A stretch of DNA of 52,226 bases, from NCBI RefSeq assembly GCF_016862395.1, contig NZ_BOMW01000054.1, positions 1 to 52,226 on the forward strand. Reading direction: 5' to 3'. A program made the position numbers and the translations under genes. Shown in pieces: positions 27,056 to 35,782 of this stretch; the stretch's first letter is position 1; every line of letters starts with the position of its first letter. The notes under the pieces are model-generated. The model did no database searches. It worked only from the letters and a program-made list of their open reading frames with translations, and was not told the DNA's origin. Source of the stretch: Actinoplanes siamensis (GTDB taxonomy: Bacteria; Actinomycetota; Actinomycetes; Mycobacteriales; Micromonosporaceae).

Positions 27056-27802
27056 GTGACCATCACGACCGCCACGACGACCCCGTCCCGGGCGCCTTTC
27101 GCCGGGTTCGCGGCCCAGCTCGCGCTGATCGCGCTGCTGGCCGTGACCGCCGGACTGACGCCGGCCGGCGGGATCGCCGGGATCGCGTACGGCGTGGTCC
27201 TCTGCGTCCTGCTCGGCGCCGCGCTGGATCGCGCCGGGATGACGTTCCTGGGCTGGGCCAACCTGGTCACCTTCAGCCGTGCCATCCTCACCGGCGGGGT
27301 GACCGCCCTGGTCACCAGCTCGGTCCTGGGCCACCGGATCCCGGTCTGGCTGCTGGTCACGATCGCGTCGGTGGCCCTCGCGATGGACGGCGTGGACGGG
27401 CAGGTGGCCCGCCGCACCGGGACGTCGTCGGCGCTCGGGGCGCGCTTCGACATGGAGGTGGACGCGTTCCTGATCCTGGTGCTCAGCGTCTACGCGGGCT
27501 TGCACCACGGCTGGTGGGCGCTGGCCATCGGCGGGTTCCGGTACGCCTTCGTCGCCGCGTCCTGGGCGCTGCCCTGGCTCAACGCCGCGCTGCCGGCGCG
27601 GTTCTCCCGCAAGGTGGTGGCCGCTCAGCAGGGCGTCCTGCTCGCGCTGGTGGCCAGCGGCCTGTTGCCGCACCGGGCGTCGGTGGTCGTGCTGGCGTTC
27701 GCGCTCGGCTCGCTGAGCTGGTCGTTCGGGCGGGACATCGCGTGGCTCCACCGGGAATCCGCTGTGGTGCGCCGGTTCCGGCTGGTCACTGGACGCGTCT
27801 GA
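27056..27802 (+). CDS. CDP-alcohol phosphatidyltransferase family membrane protein
   Basis: A 248-residue integral membrane enzyme with about six hydrophobic segments. The complete CDP-alcohol phosphotransferase signature DGX2ARX8GX3DX3D is at 114-136 (DGQVARRTGTSSALGARFD followed by the last Asp). The family joins a CDP-activated alcohol to a second alcohol to build phospholipids or related phosphodiesters. AGGAGG precedes the GTG start. It is divergent from the MDR gene and overlaps the convergent BtuF-like gene by 17 bp. Linkage to the pterin/pyrimidine cluster is inferred from position. Confidence 0.9.
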   Translation: MTITTATTTPSRAPFAGFAAQLALIALLAVTAGLTPAGGIAGIAYGVVLCVLLGAALDRAGMTFLGWANLVTFSRAILTGGVTALVTSSVLGHRIPVWLLVTIASVALAMDGVDGQVARRTGTSSALGARFDMEVDAFLILVLSVYAGLHHGWWALAIGGFRYAFVAASWALPWLNAALPARFSRKVVAAQQGVLLALVASGLLPHRASVVVLAFALGSLSWSFGRDIAWLHRESAVVRRFRLVTGRV

Positions 27803-28670
27803 TCGTTTCCGGACGTGCCGCGGGCACGGCGTCCGGGTGCAGGATGGCGGCGATCGCCTCCACGCCGTCCACCAGCCGCGGCCCCGGGCGCACCACCAGC
27901 CCGTCCCCGTCGATCGCCCACACCTGGGCGTCCGGGAAGTGCGGCAGCACCGCCTCCGCCTGCCGCACCGCCCCGTCCAGGTGATAGCCGCACGGGGTGA
28001 CCAGCACGACGTCCGGGTCCGGCGCCGTCAGCTCGGCCCAGGACACCTGCACCGACCGCTTCCCGGGCATCGCGGCCACCGCCTCGCCGCCGGCCGCCGC
28101 GATCAGATCCGGCACCCAGTGCCCACCGGTGAACGGCGGGTCCACCCACTCCACCACGGCCACCCGCGGCCGTGGCCGCCCGGCCACCGCCGCCGCTGTC
28201 GCGGCCAGGCGCCGCTCCCCTTCAGCAACCAGCCTCCGGCCCCTCTCGGGTACGCCGGCGGCCACGGCCACCTCGACGAACGTGTCCAGCACGTCGGCCA
28301 GCGAGTGCGGGTCGAGGCTCAGCACGCCGGCCCGGCAGCCCAGGTGCGCCAGCGCCTCGTCCACGTGCCCGGAGGGCAGCGCGCACACCCGGCACAGGTC
28401 CTGTGTGAGGATGAGGTCCGGCGCGAGCTCCGCCAGCGCGCCGGCGTGCAGGGTGTAGAGGTCGCCACCCGCCGCCATCCGCGTGCGGACGTAGTCGTCG
28501 ATCTCGGCCGGCGTCATGTCCCGGGTGTCCCGGCCGCCGACCACCACGGTCTTCGACGAGCGGACGTGGGCCGGCTCGTCGCACTCGAACGTCACACCGA
28601 CCAGGTCGTCACCGAGTCCCAGGGCGTACACGATCTCGGTGGCGGACGGCAGCAGGGACACCAGACGCAT
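27786..28670 (-). CDS. BtuF-like cobalamin/iron-type substrate-binding protein without signal peptide
   Basis: A 294-residue class III periplasmic-binding-protein fold (PF01497 type). It starts at once with MRLVSLLPSATEIVYALGLG, which is mature BtuF sequence, so from ATG 28670 no signal peptide or lipobox is present; upstream in-frame codons to 28742 do not supply one either. Other conserved pieces are LILTQDLCRVCALP, VAVVEWVDPPFTGGHWVPDL and DVVLVTPCGY. Signal-less members are common in actinobacteria, usually annotated as cobalamin-binding. No BtuCD partner is adjacent, so cytosolic binding of a corrinoid or metal complex is a guess. Confidence 0.85.
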   Translation of the reverse strand: MRLVSLLPSATEIVYALGLGDDLVGVTFECDEPAHVRSSKTVVVGGRDTRDMTPAEIDDYVRTRMAAGGDLYTLHAGALAELAPDLILTQDLCRVCALPSGHVDEALAHLGCRAGVLSLDPHSLADVLDTFVEVAVAAGVPERGRRLVAEGERRLAATAAAVAGRPRPRVAVVEWVDPPFTGGHWVPDLIAAAGGEAVAAMPGKRSVQVSWAELTAPDPDVVLVTPCGYHLDGAVRQAEAVLPHFPDAQVWAIDGDGLVVRPGPRLVDGVEAIAAILHPDAVPAARPETIRRVQ

Positions 28671-28795
28671 ACCTGTGACAGTAGGCCGAAAGGCCGATAT
28701 CGGGGCTTTGGAATTCCAACCGCGGTCGGATGTGCCCGGCACGGCAGAGGTCGATGCTGGACGCCATCGCTGCTGTCTCGTGAAGGGGGACCGGG

Positions 28796-29008
28796 ATGAC
28801 GACCGCGCCGCTGGCCCACGCCGATACGAAGGCGGCCGGCTGGGTGCTGACCGCGGGCTCCGTGGCTGTCGCGTTCCTGGCCGTCCTGGTGCTGGCCGGC
28901 CTCAGCGTGGCCGCCGGACCGGTCCTGATCTTCGGCTACCTGGCCACCTGCGCCGGTTCCGTGGTCGCCGGGCTGTCCCTGCTGGCCGGCGTGCGCCAGC
29001 GGACCTAA
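28796..29008 (+). CDS. Small two-helix membrane protein, unknown
   Basis: A 70-residue protein with two hydrophobic stretches (about 15-38 and 41-64), a short polar N-terminus and the basic end RQRT. AAGGGGG lies 6 nt before the ATG, a good ribosome-binding site, which supports a real gene. It overlaps the convergent hydrolase by 4 nt. No family recognised. Confidence 0.6.
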   Translation: MTTAPLAHADTKAAGWVLTAGSVAVAFLAVLVLAGLSVAAGPVLIFGYLATCAGSVVAGLSLLAGVRQRT

Positions 29009-29871
29009 CCGAGGATCTCCGTGAGCACCTGGTGCCAGACGGCGCGGGGCGGGACCTCGTGGCCCACCCCCTCCAGCCAGACCAGCCGCGAACCCGGGAT
29101 CACCCGGGCCAGCTCGCGCGGGTGCTCGGCGGGGAAGTGCTGGTCCAGCGTGCCGTGCAGGATCAGCGTGGGCGCCTCGATCGCGGGCAGGCGGTCGCGG
29201 ACCGGGGGACCGTAACCGGCCCGCCTGTGGTTCTCCCGGGCGGCGCCCAGGTCGGCCGACCGGTCGTAGACGCGCTCGGCGAGCCGGCGCAGCTGCGGTT
29301 CGTCCGGCGTGAACGGGCCGCCCCGCGCGCGGATCTCGGCGATCAGGCCGGCCACCGCCGCGCGACGGTCGGACCAGTCGACGCCGTCGGTCGCGGCACG
29401 GACGCGGACCTCGGCTCCCGGCCCGGCGCGGGCCGCGAGCGCGGTGACGCCGGCCAGCACGGGGGTGGCGTCCGGGCCGAGGCCGGCGCTGGTCGCGATC
29501 AGGGTCAGGCTCAGCACCCGGTGTGGCTGCCCGACGGCGATCCGCTGGGCGAGCGCGCCGCCCAGGGACAGGCCGACCAGGTGCGCGGCGGGCACGCCGA
29601 GCGCGTCCAGCACGCCGAGCGCGTCGTTCATCAGGTCCACGCCGGAATACGCCGCGCCGGCCGGGAACGCGGTGGACCGTCCCGTGTCGCGATGGTCGTA
29701 GCGGATCACGAACCGGCCGCCGGCGGCGAGCCGGCGGCAGAACTCGTCGTCCCACCAGTCCATCGAGCTCGCCTCACCGGCGAGCAGCAGGAGAGGGGGA
29801 TCGGCCCGTTCACCGAAGGTTTCCAGGCACACCTGGATGCCGTTGACCGGCATCATCGTCTCGGTCACCAC
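29005..29871 (-). CDS. Alpha/beta-fold hydrolase
   Basis: A 288-residue alpha/beta hydrolase, probably a cytosolic esterase or related enzyme. The oxyanion region is LLLLAGEASSMDWWD. The nucleophile elbow is GLSLGG, the acid is in LHGTLDQHFP and the catalytic His is in EGVGHEVP. YDHRDTGRST is typical of the hydrolase group close to aclacinomycin methylesterase RdmC, though that specificity is not shown. Several starts cluster at 29871 (GTG), 29868 (GTG) and 29856/29853 (ATG). No operon partner is evident. Confidence 0.88.
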   Translation of the reverse strand: MVTETMMPVNGIQVCLETFGERADPPLLLLAGEASSMDWWDDEFCRRLAAGGRFVIRYDHRDTGRSTAFPAGAAYSGVDLMNDALGVLDALGVPAAHLVGLSLGGALAQRIAVGQPHRVLSLTLIATSAGLGPDATPVLAGVTALAARAGPGAEVRVRAATDGVDWSDRRAAVAGLIAEIRARGGPFTPDEPQLRRLAERVYDRSADLGAARENHRRAGYGPPVRDRLPAIEAPTLILHGTLDQHFPAEHPRELARVIPGSRLVWLEGVGHEVPPRAVWHQVLTEILG

Positions 29872-30329
29872 CAGGTCATTGTGGCGGCGCTCACCGACAG
29901 TCAGGTTAAAACCGGATCACAACGGATGACGAGATCGATGTGAGCCGCCCGCGCCGATCCGGTCCGATGGCGATCAAACGCCGGTGGTACGGATTCTTGC
30001 CAGGCCCGGTTCGGTCCGGTGATCGACGCCCCGTGGCGGCTGCCGGATATGTCGGAATTCGAGGGCCGGATCGGGGTGGAATCCGATCTCCGCGGCGGCC
30101 GGGTGCCGGAGGTCGCGCGAGACGCTCGAGGTCCGCGACGCCGTTCCAGTGGCCGACCTGCCACTGGCCGGGCCGTGGACGAAGAACGGCCAGGCCGTGA
30201 TCGGCCTGGCCGTTGGCGCATCCACGGGCGAATGGGTGCGCGTCCTGCGCGGCGGGTGCGGCAGCCGGCGGGCGGCGAGTCGCCTGCTGACCGCGTCCGC
30301 CGGCAGGGGACGAGCCGGCGTCCCGCGAC
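29872..30329. other. Intergenic region without a confident gene
   Basis: About 460 bp. Open frames in several phases give no domain I recognise. Short protein-like stretches on the plus strand (for example DAPWRLPDMSEFEGRIG near 30030 and GPWTKNGQAVIGLAVGAS near 30170, in different frames) could be a decayed gene. The only clear structure is the hairpin at 30185-30214. Confidence 0.5.
30175..30214 (-). terminator. Hairpin terminator, minus strand
   Basis: Perfect 13-bp stem: AACGGCCAGGCCG (30185-30197) and its complement (30202-30214) around a 4-nt loop. Read on the minus strand, a pyrimidine stretch TTCTTCG follows. It lies about 115 bp downstream of the small exported protein gene. Confidence 0.6.
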
Positions 30330-30695
30330 TCAGCGGGAGGCGGGCGCCGTGGCGGCGGCGCGCGACCGGTCGCGGACGGCCCGTAGCGAGACCCCGGTCA
30401 GGGCGATCGCCAGCAGGAAGAGCGTGAGGTGCAGGTACGGGTTCACGATCGGCACGAACCCGATCACCGCGACCGGGATCTGCACCACCGCGATCAGTGC
30501 GGCCATCAGCCACTTGCGCCGGCCGCTCCACAGCATCGCCGTCCACACCGGCGCCGAGACCACGAGCAGGGTCAGGCCGTCGAGCAGGGTGTGGAAGTAG
30601 ACGTTGTGAACATTGTTGTGGGCGAACGCCTGAGCCGGCGCGGCGATCCAGAGACCCGCGACGAGGACGGCGAGAACGACAGCGGCACGACGCAT
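30330..30695 (-). CDS. Small exported/membrane protein, unknown
   Basis: A 121-residue protein with an N-terminal signal or anchor (MRRAAVVLAVLVAGLWIAAPAQAFA), a His/Asn-rich segment (HNNVHNVYFHTLLDG) and two to three further hydrophobic helices, ending in a basic tail. AGGAGG stands 6 nt before ATG 30695; the 34 in-frame codons upstream are rejected. The His-rich periplasmic stretch could bind a metal, but that is speculation. No family recognised. Confidence 0.75.
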   Translation of the reverse strand: MRRAAVVLAVLVAGLWIAAPAQAFAHNNVHNVYFHTLLDGLTLLVVSAPVWTAMLWSGRRKWLMAALIAVVQIPVAVIGFVPIVNPYLHLTLFLLAIALTGVSLRAVRDRSRAAATAPASR

Positions 30696-30871
30696 GGGAT
30701 CCTCCTGCGTTATCAGACCGTTGCTCCGTGTAACCACGGTATAAAGGCGGCAGCGGCCCCGTAAAGCCTCACGACGATTCATTCCCTCGAATGGCACAGT
30801 CGCTTTCCGTACTTGTGATCTTGTCTGAACGGGCTACTGTGACCCTAGGTAATGGTGGCTAGCCTGCTCTG

Positions 30872-31150
30872 GTGCGTTTGATCGAGATGACCGTGGCCTG
30901 TGCGCTCACCCTCAGTATCGGTGGCGCTTCTTACGCTGCGTTAAGGCCCGACAAGATCAAGGCCGAGGCGCAGGCGGTGGCGGACAGGGCCACCTGCCGG
31001 ACGGTGGACACGGCGATCGTCGGGTTCATCGCGCTGAACGACGCCGACCCGACCTCGGTCACGCAGCTGCAGCCGTTCCTCGACGGGGACATCTCGCGCT
31101 ACCGGATCGTCGGCGGACGTGCCGCCGGCCCGGGATGCGATCCGGCCTGA
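30872..31150 (+). CDS. Short exported protein, weakly pseudopilin-like
   Basis: A 92-residue protein with a single N-terminal hydrophobic helix. RLIEMTVACALTLSIGG recalls the (F)TLIE start of type II/IV pilins. The part after the helix (QAVADRATCRTVDTAIVGF, the YRIVGG strand and a final GPGC) fits a minor-pilin body with a Cys pair. The usual prepilin leader and Gly cleavage site before the helix are missing with GTG 30872, and no pilus gene is nearby. TAGCCT ends 6 nt before the GTG, so a leaderless start is possible. It may be truncated or only superficially similar. Confidence 0.55.
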   Translation: MRLIEMTVACALTLSIGGASYAALRPDKIKAEAQAVADRATCRTVDTAIVGFIALNDADPTSVTQLQPFLDGDISRYRIVGGRAAGPGCDPA

Positions 31151-31180
31151 GCGGAGGCGGGCCGGCCCGAGCCGGCGGCG

Positions 31181-31214
31181 AAAAGGGGAGCGCGGCCCCG
31201 AAGGGCCGCGCTCC
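31181..31214 (-). terminator. Rho-independent terminator of htpG
   Basis: Minus-strand GGAGCGCGGCCC pairs perfectly with GGGCCGCGCTCC (31187-31214) around a TTCG loop closed by C-G, the extra-stable cUUCGg tetraloop. CCTTTTCG follows on the minus strand. Confidence 0.9.
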
Positions 31215-31232
31215 GGAGAGAAGAACAGCTGG

Positions 31233-33077
31233 TCAGACCGTGCGGGCCAGGCGGTCGGCGAGCAGCTTGGCGAAGCGGGCCGGGTCCTCCAGGTCGCCGC
31301 CCTCGGCCAGCAGCGCCGTGCCGTAGAGAAGCTCCGCGGTCTCCGGCAGCGCCGCGTCGTCGGCGCCGCGCTCGTGCGCCGAGCGCAACCCGGCGACCAG
31401 CGGGTGGTTCGGGTTGAGCTCCAGGATCCGCTTGACCCGCGGGCCCTCCTGGCCCATCGCGCGGTACATCTTCTCCAGTGCCGGAGTGATGTCGTCCTGG
31501 TCGCTGACCAGGCACGCCGCCGACGTGGTCAGGCGGTGCGACAGGCGTACCTCCTTGACCTGCTCGTCCAGCTTCTCCTTGAGGAAACCGAGGAGCGGGG
31601 CGAAGTCGCCCTCCGGCTCCTTGACCTCCTCGTCCTTCTTCAGGTCGACCGAGCCGCGGGCGATCGAGCGCAGCTTCTTGCCGTCGAAGTCGGGGACCGC
31701 GTCGACCCAGATCTCGTCGACCGGGTCGGTCAGGATCAGCACCTCGTACCCCTGCTCGCGGAACGCCTCCATGTGCGGCGAGTTCTCCACCTGGGAACGG
31801 CTCTCGCCGGTCAGGTAGTAGATCTCCTCCTGGTCCTCCTTCATCCGCTCCACGTAGCCGGCGAGCGTGGTGGGCTCGGTCCCGTGGGTGGTGGCGAACG
31901 AGGCGATCTCCAGGATCGGCTTGTGGTTGTCGGGTTCGCTGAGCAGGCCCTCCTTGACCGCGCGGCCGAACTCGCGCCAGAACGTCGCGTACTTCTCCGG
32001 GTTGCTGGTCATCAGGTCCTTGATGGTGGAGAGGACCTTCTTCACCAGCCGTCGGCGGATCATCTGGATGTGCCGGTCCTGCTGCAGGATCTCGCGCGAG
32101 ATGTTCAGCGACAGGTCGGCCGCGTCCACCACGCCCTTGACGAAGCGCAGGTAGTCCGGGATCAGCTCCTTGCTGTCGTCCATGATGAAGACGCGCTTGA
32201 CGTAGAGCTGCAGGCCCCGGCGGGCGTCCCGCTGGAACAGGTCGTGCGGGGCCCGGGACGGGATGAAGAGCAGCGCCTCGTACTCGAAGGTGCCCTCCGC
32301 CTTCATGTTGATGATCTCGAGCGGGTCCGACCAGTCGTGGCTGATGTGCCGGTAGAACTGGTGGTACTCGTCGTCGGAGACCTCGCTGCGCGGGCGGGCC
32401 CAGAGCGCCTTCTGCGAGTTCAGCGTCTCGTCGCCCATCCGGATCGGGAACGAGATGAAGTCCGAGTACCGCTTGACGATCTGCTTGATCCGCCACTCGT
32501 CGGCGTAGTCGTAGAGCGCGTCCTCCTCGTCCTTCGGCCGCAGTTGCAGCGTGACAGTGGTGCCGACCGGCGCGTCCGGCTCGTCGTCGATCGTGTACGT
32601 GCCCTCCCCCGCGGACTCCCAGCGCGTGCCGTGCCCCTCGGTGCCGGCCTTGCGGGTCACCAGCGTGACCTTGTCGGCGACCATGAACGTCGAGTAGAAA
32701 CCGACACCGAACTGGCCGATCAGCTCGGCGTCGCCCTTCTTCTCGGACGCCTCCTTCAGCTTGGCCAGCAGATCGGCGGTGCCGGACTTGGCGATCGTCC
32801 CGATCAGCGCCACGACCTCCTCGCGGGTCATGCCGATGCCGTTGTCGCGCACCGTCAGCGTCCGCGCCTCGGTGTCCGCCTCGATCTCGATGTGCAGGTC
32901 GGAGGTGTCCGCCTCCAGCCCGTCCTGCAGCTTGGCCAGGCGCAACTTGTCCAGCGCGTCGGACGCGTTCGAGATCAGCTCACGCAGGAAGATGTCCTTG
33001 TTCGAATAGATCGAGTGGACCATCAGCTGCAACAGCTGGCGCGCCTCGGCCTGGAACTCCAACGTCTCCATCGTCAC
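31233..33077 (-). CDS. htpG: Molecular chaperone HtpG (Hsp90)
   Basis: A 614-residue bacterial Hsp90. The GHKL ATPase domain shows DIFLRELISNASDALDKLR (ATP-pocket Glu and Asn), LTVRDNGIGMTREEV and GQFGVGFYSTFMVAD. The middle domain carries FIMDDSKELIPDYLRFVKGVVD and SREILQQDR with the catalytic Arg. The C-terminal dimerisation domain is present. Length is normal. Starts GTG 33077 and ATG 33071 are both in frame and close together. I see no CIRCE or HAIR-type heat-shock operator upstream. It is monocistronic, ended by a strong hairpin. Confidence 0.97.
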   Translation of the reverse strand: MTMETLEFQAEARQLLQLMVHSIYSNKDIFLRELISNASDALDKLRLAKLQDGLEADTSDLHIEIEADTEARTLTVRDNGIGMTREEVVALIGTIAKSGTADLLAKLKEASEKKGDAELIGQFGVGFYSTFMVADKVTLVTRKAGTEGHGTRWESAGEGTYTIDDEPDAPVGTTVTLQLRPKDEEDALYDYADEWRIKQIVKRYSDFISFPIRMGDETLNSQKALWARPRSEVSDDEYHQFYRHISHDWSDPLEIINMKAEGTFEYEALLFIPSRAPHDLFQRDARRGLQLYVKRVFIMDDSKELIPDYLRFVKGVVDAADLSLNISREILQQDRHIQMIRRRLVKKVLSTIKDLMTSNPEKYATFWREFGRAVKEGLLSEPDNHKPILEIASFATTHGTEPTTLAGYVERMKEDQEEIYYLTGESRSQVENSPHMEAFREQGYEVLILTDPVDEIWVDAVPDFDGKKLRSIARGSVDLKKDEEVKEPEGDFAPLLGFLKEKLDEQVKEVRLSHRLTTSAACLVSDQDDITPALEKMYRAMGQEGPRVKRILELNPNHPLVAGLRSAHERGADDAALPETAELLYGTALLAEGGDLEDPARFAKLLADRLARTV

Positions 33078-33215
33078 CCGTTTCCGTCCTTGTCCGGTGT
33101 TCCAGGCCGATCGTATGACGCGGCCCGCCCCGCGTGGAGGGCACCACGGGATCGGCCCGTCGTCGGCCGCGAATCCGGATCTTCCGGGCGGGCGGCGTGA
33201 TCGCCGGCGGTGGGA

Positions 33216-33374
33216 TCAGCCGCGCGAGAGGTCGACGAAGAACGTGCCGATGTTGGTGAAGATCTCGGCCACGCCGTCGCCGATGCCGCGGGCGACGTCG
33301 GCGGCCGGACCCGGGTTCGTGCCGATCCAGAAGACCAGCAGGACCAGCAGCACCGAGCCCAGCACCTTCTTCAT
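33216..33374 (-). CDS. Small single-pass membrane protein, conserved in actinobacteria
   Basis: A 52-residue protein starting MKKVLGSVLLVLLVFWIGTNP with one hydrophobic helix, followed by an amphipathic IGDGVAEIFTNIGTFFVDL segment. GGAGG lies just upstream of ATG 33374. Proteins of this size and pattern occur widely in actinomycetes, where the function is unknown. It lies 138 bp upstream of htpG on the same strand. Confidence 0.72.
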   Translation of the reverse strand: MKKVLGSVLLVLLVFWIGTNPGPAADVARGIGDGVAEIFTNIGTFFVDLSRG

Positions 33375-33498
33375 CGCCTCCACCCCCCATCCATGATCCT
33401 CACACAGTCCGGGCAGAACCGGGGGAAAGGCGCGCCCGAACCTGAGAGGAGTCTGAGAAATCTGATAGCAGCTGTCTTTTGATACTTACTCTCATTTC

Positions 33499-35010
33499 AT
33501 GACTACCTCCCCAGCGCGCTGGTTCGCGCTCGCCGCATTGGCGTTCTGCACGCTCGCGGTCGGTCTGGACGGCACGGTGCTCAGCGTGGCGCTGCCGACA
33601 CTGGCCCACGACCTCGGTGCCTCCACCGGTGACCTGCAGTGGTTCACCACCTCCTACCTGCTCGTCCTGGCCGCCGCGCTGCTGCCGGCCGGGATGCTCG
33701 GTGACCGGTTCGGTCGCAAGAAGTTCCTGATCGGGGCGCTGGTGCTGTTCGGGGCCGCGTCCGCCTGGTGCGCCTGGGCGACGACCACCGGCCAGCTGAT
33801 CGTGGCCCGGTCGGTGCTCGGGCTCGCGTCCGCGGTGATCATGCCGCTGATCGGCGCGGTGCTGACAGTGGTCTTCGACGAGCGGACGCGGCCCCGCGCG
33901 CTGAGCATCTGGGTCACCGCGAACGCGCTGGGCATCCCGCTCGGCCCGCTGCTCGGCGGCTGGCTGCTCGACCACTTCTGGTGGGGGTCGGTCTTCCTGA
34001 TCAACCTGCCGATCGTGGCCTTCGGGCTGCTCGCGGTCACCGCCTGGGTGCCCGAGTCGCACGGTGACCGGCAGCGCCGGGTCGACCTGCCCGGCGTGGT
34101 CCTGTCCGGGGCGGGCCTGACCGGCGTGACCTACGGGATCATCGAAGCCGGTGAACGCGGCCTGGGCGACCCGCTGTCGCTGCTGACCATCACCGGCGGC
34201 GTGGCCGCGCTGGCCGCGCTCGCGATCTGGCAGCGCCGGGCCGCGGCGCCGCTGATCGATCTCGGCCTGTTCCGCTCGCGCGGGTTCACCGGCGGCTCGG
34301 TGCTCGCCACGATCGCCAGCTTCGCGTTCTTCGGGCTGCTCTTCGCGCTGCCGCAGCTGTTCCAGGCGGTGGGCGGGCAGGACGCGTTCGGCACCGGCCT
34401 GCGCCTGCTCCCGGTGATCGGTGGCCTGATGGTCGGCGCCCGGCTGGCCGACCCGATGGTCGAGCGGGTAGGCGCGCGCCGGGTGGTCGGAGCCGGGCTG
34501 GCGCTGATGGCCGGGGCGCTGCTCGCCGGCGCGCGCACCGGCGCGGACACGTCCTACGGCTACCTCGCCGCCTGGGTGTCGGTCGCCGGCATCGGGCTCG
34601 GGTTCACCCTGCCGCCGTCGATGAACGCGGCACTCGCCGCGCTCAGCCCGGAGCGCAGCGGGGTCGGCTCCGGGCTGATCCAGGCGATGCGGCAGGTCGG
34701 CAGCGCGATCGGCGTCGCGGTGCTGGGCACCGTGCTGAACTCGGGGTATCGCGACGAGGTGAGCGCCGCCGGCCTGCCGGACGCCACCGGCGACAGCGCC
34801 GCCGCCGGGGTCGCGATCGCGCGGCAGTCCGGTGACCCGGGGATGCTCGAGACGGTGCGGCACGCGTTCACCCACGGCATGGACACCGCGCTGGTCATCA
34901 CCGGGGTGGTCGCCGCGTCCGGGGTGCTGCTCGCGCTGATCCTGCCCCGGCACGCGCGCCGCCCGGCCCCCGATCCCGCCGCGGACGTGCTGGCAGAATC
35001 GGGGGCATGA
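33499..35010 (+). CDS. MFS drug-efflux transporter, DHA2 (EmrB/QacA) type
   Basis: A 503-residue, 14-helix major facilitator drug:H+ antiporter. Helix 1 has the DHA2 motif LDGTVLSVALPTLAHDLG. The loop 2-3 motif GMLGDRFGRKKFL follows, and motif C GIPLGPLLGGWLL lies in helix 5. The substrate is unknown. The stop overlaps the start of the downstream TetR gene by 4 nt (ATGA), so regulator and pump are one transcript. The 60 bp upstream are AT-richer with several TGAGA/TCTCA arms that may hold the operator. Confidence 0.93.
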   Translation: MTTSPARWFALAALAFCTLAVGLDGTVLSVALPTLAHDLGASTGDLQWFTTSYLLVLAAALLPAGMLGDRFGRKKFLIGALVLFGAASAWCAWATTTGQLIVARSVLGLASAVIMPLIGAVLTVVFDERTRPRALSIWVTANALGIPLGPLLGGWLLDHFWWGSVFLINLPIVAFGLLAVTAWVPESHGDRQRRVDLPGVVLSGAGLTGVTYGIIEAGERGLGDPLSLLTITGGVAALAALAIWQRRAAAPLIDLGLFRSRGFTGGSVLATIASFAFFGLLFALPQLFQAVGGQDAFGTGLRLLPVIGGLMVGARLADPMVERVGARRVVGAGLALMAGALLAGARTGADTSYGYLAAWVSVAGIGLGFTLPPSMNAALAALSPERSGVGSGLIQAMRQVGSAIGVAVLGTVLNSGYRDEVSAAGLPDATGDSAAAGVAIARQSGDPGMLETVRHAFTHGMDTALVITGVVAASGVLLALILPRHARRPAPDPAADVLAESGA

Positions 35011-35612
35011 CTGCGAGCCCGACCAGCCTGCGCGAGCGCAAGAAGGCGAAGACCAGGGCCGCCATCCGCGAGCACGCCATGCGATTGTTCGAGGAGCAGG
35101 GGTACGCGTCGACCACCGTGGACCAGATCGCGGAGGCGGCCGAGGTCTCGCCGAGCACGTTCTTCCGTTACTTCCCCGCGAAGGAAGACGTGATACTGGT
35201 CGACGACTACGATCCGGTCATCGCCGCCGCGGTCCGCGCCCAGCCGGCCGAGGTCCCGCCCATCGAGGCCGTCCGGCGCGCCATGCGCGAGGTGTTCGCC
35301 GGTCTCACCCCGGAGATCTGGGAGAGCGAGCGCCGCCGCCAGAAACTGTTCGCCGAGGTCCCGGAGCTGCGCGCCCGCGCGATGCACCAGCTGGGCGACG
35401 CTCTGGACCTGATCGCCGAGGTGCTCGGCGAGCGGTGCGGGCTGCCGGCCGACGACCTGCGCATCCGGACCCTGGGCGGGGCCGTCACCGGGGTGGTGAT
35501 GGCGGTGCTGCCCCCCGGCCGGATGACCGGCGAGTCGGCTCTCGACGCCGCCGACTTCGATCGCCTGCTGGAGGCCCTGGACCTGCTGCAGCGGGGCCTG
35601 CCGCTCACCTGA
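35007..35612 (+). CDS. TetR-family transcriptional regulator of the adjacent MFS pump
   Basis: A 201-residue TetR repressor. The N-terminal helix-turn-helix is complete: KTRAAIREHAMRLFEEQGYASTTVDQIAEAAEVSPSTFFRYFPAKEDVI. The C-terminal ligand domain is divergent, as usual. ATG 35007 is coupled to the MFS stop. It likely represses its own operon through the AT-rich promoter region near 33440-33498 and is released by a pump substrate (inference). Confidence 0.93.
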   Translation: MTASPTSLRERKKAKTRAAIREHAMRLFEEQGYASTTVDQIAEAAEVSPSTFFRYFPAKEDVILVDDYDPVIAAAVRAQPAEVPPIEAVRRAMREVFAGLTPEIWESERRRQKLFAEVPELRARAMHQLGDALDLIAEVLGERCGLPADDLRIRTLGGAVTGVVMAVLPPGRMTGESALDAADFDRLLEALDLLQRGLPLT

Positions 35613-35782
35613 CGCCCGTCCCGCCGCGTCCGGCCGGCCCCCCGCGGGCCGGTTCGCGCCGCGCTTCGAGGGTCGTCCCCGGTGCCAGCCGCGCGGCTTC
35701 GGCCGGCCGCCGGGAGGCGGGGGAGGGTGCGGGGGATTCCGGAACAGGCGTGAAAACCGCTCTGATCGGGTAACGCCGCGTC

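Noticed and set aside
30019..30600. Plus-strand frame through the 29.9-30.3 kb gap
   Set aside because: Short protein-like pieces fall in different frames and the frame runs antisense through a better-supported gene.
33078..33215. CIRCE or HspR heat-shock operator before htpG
   Set aside because: No TTAGCACTC-N9-GAGTGCTAA or HAIR-type sequence seen.
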